Shown: one piece after another, positions 5,695 to 7,070 of the stretch
Layout of the letters: each line of letters opens with the position of its first letter
Position numbering within the stretch: the stretch's first letter is position 1
Program-made: the position numbers and the translations under genes
Assembly: GCA_027083475.1 (NCBI GenBank)
Contig: JALWON010000101.1
Coordinates: 1-7,070 of the forward strand
DNA from: Sulfurimonas sp.
GTDB taxonomy: Bacteria > Campylobacterota > Campylobacteria > Campylobacterales > Sulfurimonadaceae
DNA length: 7,070 bases
Direction of reading: 5' to 3'
Notes under the pieces: generated by a model
What the model saw: the letters and a program-made list of their open reading frames with translations, nothing else
Databases searched by the model: none
What the model was told of the DNA's origin: nothing

Positions 5695-6737
5695 AAAAAA
5701 TTCTTCTTGTTTTACTCTTCTTAGTAGTTTCACTCTTTGCAGATAAAGTTATCTACATGAGTTACGATAAGACACCATCCAGAGTCATTCAAGGAGAACT
5801 CTCCTCTTTTAGCATAAAATCACTCTCAACACTCAAAGAATACCCAGAAATTCGCTACCGTTTCTCAAACTATGCAGGCATTCAACTCCTCGACAGCAAT
5901 GCAACAGAGCAAAAAATTGGGAAATATACATATAAAACATTCCCTTTTTTAGTCACGAGTACCACAGCGAGACTCCCAGATGTCACAGCCACTTTAAAAA
6001 ACAGCGATGCCTATGAGAGTAGTTTTCTCAAGGGGATGAAAATACGAGCGATTCGACTCAACCCTCGAAAAGATTTTTCAAATATACTCGCCAACTCCCT
6101 CACACTTGTTGATTATAAAACAACCATTTATGATAACAAAAGCAATATTTTACTCTTTCGACTCCAAGCACAACACTCCTACCTCAAAGCCACGAAGTTT
6201 TCAAATGTCATTAAACAGGGTATAGAGTCGCTCAATGACTCCCTAGAAGATGCAAAGCTTACATACTATGTTGTCATTCCCAAAGAGATAGAAAACTTCT
6301 CTTTTAGCTATTTTAATCTTTTAGAAAATAGATTCCGTTCTCTCTCTATCCCTATTATTGTCGATGATGACAGTGTCGTCACACAGAGTGATCTCAAACC
6401 AAAAGACCAATCACATGAACTCCTCAAAGTAGAAGGAGCCGCCGCTATAGCCTTTGTCGCATTATTGTTGATTGTCTGGAGAAAAAAATATATCTATCTT
6501 ATTTTTATCCTTATCCCTTTAGTCTATATCGCTTGGATGCTCGTACCTGCCAAAGAGATTTGTATCAAAAAGGGAGCAAGGTTGCACCTCTTGCCGGTAG
6601 ATAACGGAACAATCTTTGAAACAACAAACAGACGACTCACACTCACAAAAGAAGGGAGTGCAGTAGGTTATACAAAAATAAAACTTACAAATGACAAAAT
6701 AGGATGGGTCAGTAATGAAGATATTTGCTCATATTAG
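5691..6737 (+). CDS. Membrane-anchored protein with periplasmic N-terminal domain and SH3-like C-terminal domain, function unknown
   Basis: I recognise this only by position: it corresponds to the uncharacterised gene between purQ and plsC in Campylobacter (Cj0515, from memory). The chain is 348 residues. A signal peptide or N-terminal anchor (1-17, ending SLFA) is followed by about 230 residues predicted outside the cytoplasm. This part includes an opening DKVIYMSYDKTPSRVIQGE that faintly recalls the Ig-like domains of BatD-type proteins. Two membrane helices lie at about 247-263 and 267-285, joined by a short basic turn (WRKKY) that should face the cytoplasm. The last 60 residues (about 289-348) look like a bacterial SH3 fold: ICIKKGARLHLLP, then TKIKLTNDKIGWVSNEDIC. 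The only two cysteines, C291 and C346, bracket that domain. The start is GTG at 5691, forming GTGA with the purQ stop; the lipoprotein box is absent. A role in wall or envelope binding is a guess. Confidence 0.85.
   Translation: MKKILLVLLFLVVSLFADKVIYMSYDKTPSRVIQGELSSFSIKSLSTLKEYPEIRYRFSNYAGIQLLDSNATEQKIGKYTYKTFPFLVTSTTARLPDVTATLKNSDAYESSFLKGMKIRAIRLNPRKDFSNILANSLTLVDYKTTIYDNKSNILLFRLQAQHSYLKATKFSNVIKQGIESLNDSLEDAKLTYYVVIPKEIENFSFSYFNLLENRFRSLSIPIIVDDDSVVTQSDLKPKDQSHELLKVEGAAAIAFVALLLIVWRKKYIYLIFILIPLVYIAWMLVPAKEICIKKGARLHLLPVDNGTIFETTNRRLTLTKEGSAVGYTKIKLTNDKIGWVSNEDICSY
6701..6704 (+). promoter_or_regulatory. Ribosome binding site that fixes the plsC start
   Basis: AGGA stands 10 nt before the ATG at 6715 and lies inside the previous gene. 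It supports the 23-nt gene overlap over any later start, none of which would keep the N-terminal hydrophobic segment complete. Confidence 0.6.
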
Positions 6738-7070
6738 TTGGTTGTTAGCCACAACCATCATCTTTGTTGGTCTGACACTCTCTATTGTTTTATACTACCT
6801 GCTTCCTCGTCCCTATGCAAGAAAAATTGCCGCTTGGCTTATCAGACTGAGTATTTTTTTTCGTACAACAAAAAAAGGGCTTGAAGCACACGATGCACAA
6901 ATGTTTCTCATCAACCATCAAAGTGATTTAGACATTGGAGTCATGGAGACGGTGACACACAAAGATTTAGCATGGGTTGCAAAAAAAGCCCTTTTTGATG
7001 TCCCATTTTTTGGGCTTGCCATGAGCTTACCTGAAGACATAGAAGTGGAGAGAGAAAGCAAAACATCACT
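6715..7070 (+). CDS. plsC: 1-acyl-sn-glycerol-3-phosphate acyltransferase family protein, N-terminal part (3' end outside window)
   Basis: PlsC adds the second acyl chain to lysophosphatidic acid, giving phosphatidic acid for membrane phospholipids, at the inner membrane. The first 118 complete residues are visible. A hydrophobic N-terminal helix (about 9-30) is followed by a basic PRPYARK. The acyltransferase motif I NHQSDLD (67-73) supplies the catalytic HX4D as H68 and D73. The next block WVAKKALFDVPFFGLAM (87-103) is typical of the family. It runs into LPEDIEVERES, where most PlsC proteins have a Gly and an I-D-R core; here it reads V-E-R. Later motifs are beyond the window. The frame overlaps the upstream gene by 23 nt, and no stop occurs before the edge. 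Substrate specificity cannot be settled from this fragment, so a related acyltransferase is possible. Confidence 0.9.
   Translation, partial: MKIFAHISWLLATTIIFVGLTLSIVLYYLLPRPYARKIAAWLIRLSIFFRTTKKGLEAHDAQMFLINHQSDLDIGVMETVTHKDLAWVAKKALFDVPFFGLAMSLPEDIEVERESKTS

Noticed and set aside
6715..6737. The 23-nt overlap between the SH3-like protein and plsC as a frameshift or fusion artefact.
   Set aside because: Both frames look natural to their ends: the upstream protein finishes its SH3-like domain, and plsC has its own AGGA site and hydrophobic N-terminus.

Overview
The window is a gene-dense, AT-rich piece of bacterial chromosome. I infer a Campylobacterota (Epsilonproteobacteria) organism, probably a Sulfurimonas-like free-living relative. 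The order ctpA - purC - purS - purQ - unknown membrane protein - plsC matches, from memory, the Campylobacter jejuni Cj0511-Cj0516 block. The separate small PurS and PurQ subunits and the Lys-rich, AT-rich coding style also fit. No database search was possible, so the genus is a guess.

Layout. (1) Positions 2-232 are the 3' end of dapB (lysine/diaminopimelate synthesis), plus strand. (2) Positions 233-412 are a non-coding gap between the convergent dapB and hisD, holding several inverted repeats and a plausible hisD terminator. (3) Positions 413-2638, minus strand, form a tight three-gene operon read aroK -> periplasmic thioredoxin-fold protein -> hisD, with 8-bp and 4-bp gene overlaps. (4) Positions 2639-2748 are a compact divergent promoter region whose two TATAAT boxes lie in a near-perfect dyad. 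(5) From 2749 to the right edge, plus strand, runs an operon of ctpA, purC, purS, purQ, an uncharacterised membrane-anchored protein with an SH3-like C-terminal domain, and the start of plsC, which is cut by the window end. Junctions are 8 nt, 2 nt, a 1-nt overlap, a 4-nt overlap and a 23-nt overlap, so translational coupling is likely.

How the genes work together. Most are housekeeping enzymes: DapB (lysine and cell wall), AroK (aromatic amino acids), HisD (histidine), PurC, PurS and PurQ (IMP synthesis; the PurL partner is not in the window). Interleaved with these are envelope proteins: a secreted CXXC thioredoxin-fold protein, the periplasmic protease CtpA, the SH3-like membrane protein and the acyltransferase PlsC.

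I found no mobile element, CRISPR array, RNA gene or defence system, and no clear sign of a new system. The least understood item is the membrane protein at 5691-6737. The other points worth a second look are regulatory or sequence-composition details.
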